From contig OX438748.1 in the NCBI GenBank assembly GCA_949316235.1, positions 25,484,575-25,548,574 of the forward strand: 64,000 nucleotides of DNA, read 5' to 3'. The first letter of the stretch is position 1. Each line of letters starts with the position of its first letter. Of the stretch, positions 62,061-64,000 are shown piece by piece. Position numbers and translations under genes: made by a program. The notes beneath the pieces are model-generated. The model was not told the origin of the DNA, ran no database searches, and worked only from the letters and a program-made list of their open reading frames with translations. The DNA is from Oegoconia quadripuncta. Lineage: Eukaryota > Arthropoda > Insecta > Lepidoptera > Autostichidae.

Positions 62061-63060
62061 TTTTTACGATAATTATTATCTTGCGAAATCAAACACAATT
62101 AAACTCAACGACCTTTAGTATATGGACAACGAATCAGAAATACCGATAATATTTAGACTAAAACCTACTTATATCTTTAAGACTTCTTTTGTCTTAATAA
62201 AAAAAACTTAAAGAAAATATTACTCTGCCTACCTCAATCTATACAAACTATAAGCAAAACGTTAACTCTTAATTATTAGACAAGTGTCAATATAATTAAT
62301 TATCAATGAACTTTCTACCAAAGGTACTACCTACCTAGTACTGAAATACAGCTAAATTAATGATATTTTTAAACGAAACGAAGTAATATCTAACTAAATA
62401 AACTAAACTAGAATACTAGAAAAGTACTTATAAACACGAACGCGATTCGAAGTACTGCCTAACTATAAATTAAACCTAGAAAACTAAAAGTAGGTACTAA
62501 ATAATTAACAATTAAATAAAGTATTCAATTGAAACTTCTTTTAATTCTGATAATTAAGTAATAATCAGTAATCCGTCACTAACCATATAATTCCTAACCT
62601 GTTTAAATCTTTGAATTAATATAATAACAACCTGCCAATTAACCTTAGCAAACCTCACGAAATAATCAGCGAAATCAACGAAATGCAAATAATCCCTCCT
62701 AATCCCTAGCAAACATTTTCAAGCGCAATAGAAGAATGTCGTAAACGACTGTAACGCGGCCGGTTGCCACTTTGCCATATAAGATTATCGGAAAAACAAA
62801 ACGTAAGCGCGTTTTAAAATACAGTCAACGCCATCTAGCGACGCGTGCGGGTATCACCGCCACTCTTAGCCAATGCATTATATTTTGACCAAATTTTCGT
62901 TTGTTTATTTAATTTGTGTAATGTTCGAGTAGAATAAAATTAATCGTTTGACTATTTCTTCTTGTAAACTTGTAATAAGTATAAGTAAGTATAAGTATAA
63001 AAGCCAGTCTAGTCTTATCCAGAGTTTTCCTTTAATTTTATTTATATTCGTATTAAAAGC
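62061..63060. other. AT-rich intergenic stretch
   Basis: No open frame, SINE or clear repeat is seen. Confidence 0.5.
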
Positions 63061-63063
63061 AGA

Positions 63064-63110
63064 AGGGGAGGCATTCGCCCAGCAGTGGGACGCTATAGGC
63101 TAGATTAAAT
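63064..63110 (+). mobile_element. RTE-type LINE tail
   Basis: GGGGAGGCATTCGCCCAGCA and GTGGGACG match the RTE terminal motif. Confidence 0.5.
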
Positions 63111-63429
63111 TAGAAGATGTGTCCCACTACGCTGGATTTTTGCAATGACAGTCGATTTTTCTATGTACCAATAGTAGAAGGGGGCATTACCATATCTCTA
63201 ATACAGCTGAGACCAGCTGAGGGTTCTTCATCTGATACTTCAGACCTTCGATTTTTGACATCAAATGAAGCGGCCCACCAAGTTGAATATTTTTTGTAAA
63301 GGCGGTATATGTCGATCTCTAATAGTTTGGTTGGGCTCTTGTGTTTCCTAATCAGGGTCACCAGGTACTCCAGATCTTCGATTATCCTAGTTTTTATAGT
63401 TTTCCCTTTATGTGGCCATTGAACCATAA

Positions 63430-63780
63430 CTCTGTACCAAATTTCAGCTCTCCGAGTTTATGGGAAGTACTAGTTCTATTTTGATGATCATGAGTGAGTG
63501 AGTGAGTGAGTGAGTGTCATATGATAAATGCGAAACTTTGCTTTCGCTTAACTTCGGAACTAAATGACCTACAGACTTGAAATTTTGGATTTTAAGTATG
63601 TGATTATAGCTTACTGGATGACGAAAATTTCTGCGTTCTAGGCTTATCCAGAGGTTCTAAAATAGGGGCCTGAAAATGCGGCGAAATGGTTCCAGTAAAG
63701 GATGGTACGGCAGTGTTTGCTTCGCGCTCGACTTGGCGGGGGCACTGCCGTGCCCCCAGATCTACATTCGACAAGTTAAT
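63430..63780 (-). repeat. Repeat with GGGGGCAC palindrome and (TGAG)n
   Basis: Reverse relative of 20535-20900, ending CTTGGCGGGGGCACTGCCG then TGCCCCC. A GAGT microsatellite lies at 63492-63516. Confidence 0.55.
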
Positions 63781-63960
63781 CGTACCGACACAACAAATGC
63801 TATTAATTTTAAGTAAGTAATCGGACTTCGTCTTCTCGTCCAAAATACCTCAGTCAAGTCAAGTCAAGTAGGTTTCATACAAACTCCAATCGATCAAATG
63901 TGCGGATATGTTCCTTGTTGACTATGGAACGGAAGGACAAACTACAAAACATACAAAGAC

Positions 63961-64000
63961 ATTTACGATTCGGAGGTCGCGGCGCGGGTGCGATCCCCAG
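63961..64000 (+). mobile_element. SINE-A head at window edge
   Basis: TTTACGATTCGGAGGTCGCG and GCGATCCCCAG match the family head; it continues beyond the window. Confidence 0.65.

Overview
The window looks like nuclear DNA of an insect, most probably a moth or butterfly. It is AT-rich and intron-rich. Short exons are separated by kilobase introns packed with tRNA-derived and 5S-derived SINEs, CR1/Jockey- and RTE-type LINE pieces, mariner-type DNA transposons, MITEs and Helitron-like repeats. There are no bacterial-style operons, CRISPR arrays or viral genomes. Species cannot be named from the sequence alone.

Two genes are well supported. The first (1268-48529, + strand) is a DExH-box RNA helicase most like DHX30. 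I could thread 22 exons whose splice phases all agree and whose coding sum closes in one frame, about 1,074 residues from a mitochondrial-type N-terminus to a stop at 48527-48529. It carries a dsRNA-binding-like segment, Walker A, DEAH box, SAT, motifs V and VI, and a C-terminal OB-fold-like region. DHX30 relatives act on mitochondrial RNA and ribosome assembly. The second gene (53772-55022, + strand) is a single-exon secreted serpin with an intact hinge and a predicted Arg-Ile reactive bond. The two genes show no obvious functional link.

Layout: 1-1267, upstream DNA with one dispersed repeat. 1268-13828, exons 1-7 (N-terminal extension, dsRBD, acidic linker). 13829-26470, a 12.6 kb intron filled with nested elements. 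26471-34350, exons 8-15 (helicase core). 34351-48529, exons 16-22 (C-terminal region), interrupted by a 1.39 kb GC-rich retroelement (43244-44632) and a 244-bp palindromic tandem array (45507-46152). 48530-53700, SINEs, an RTE fragment, a MITE and a 5'-truncated CR1/Jockey-type LINE. 53772-55022, the serpin. 55023-64000, intergenic DNA with scattered SINE, LINE and MITE pieces and a small OTU-like fragment.

The most interesting unexplained structures are the palindromic array, the GC-rich retroelement with perfect 12-bp target duplications, a DD41D mariner-like element with terminal inverted repeats near 480 bp, a MITE family whose three copies each carry a 3-bp target duplication, a group of 5S rRNA-like sequences, and a partial duplicate of exon 20 in the following intron. 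All were found by eye; no database search was possible.
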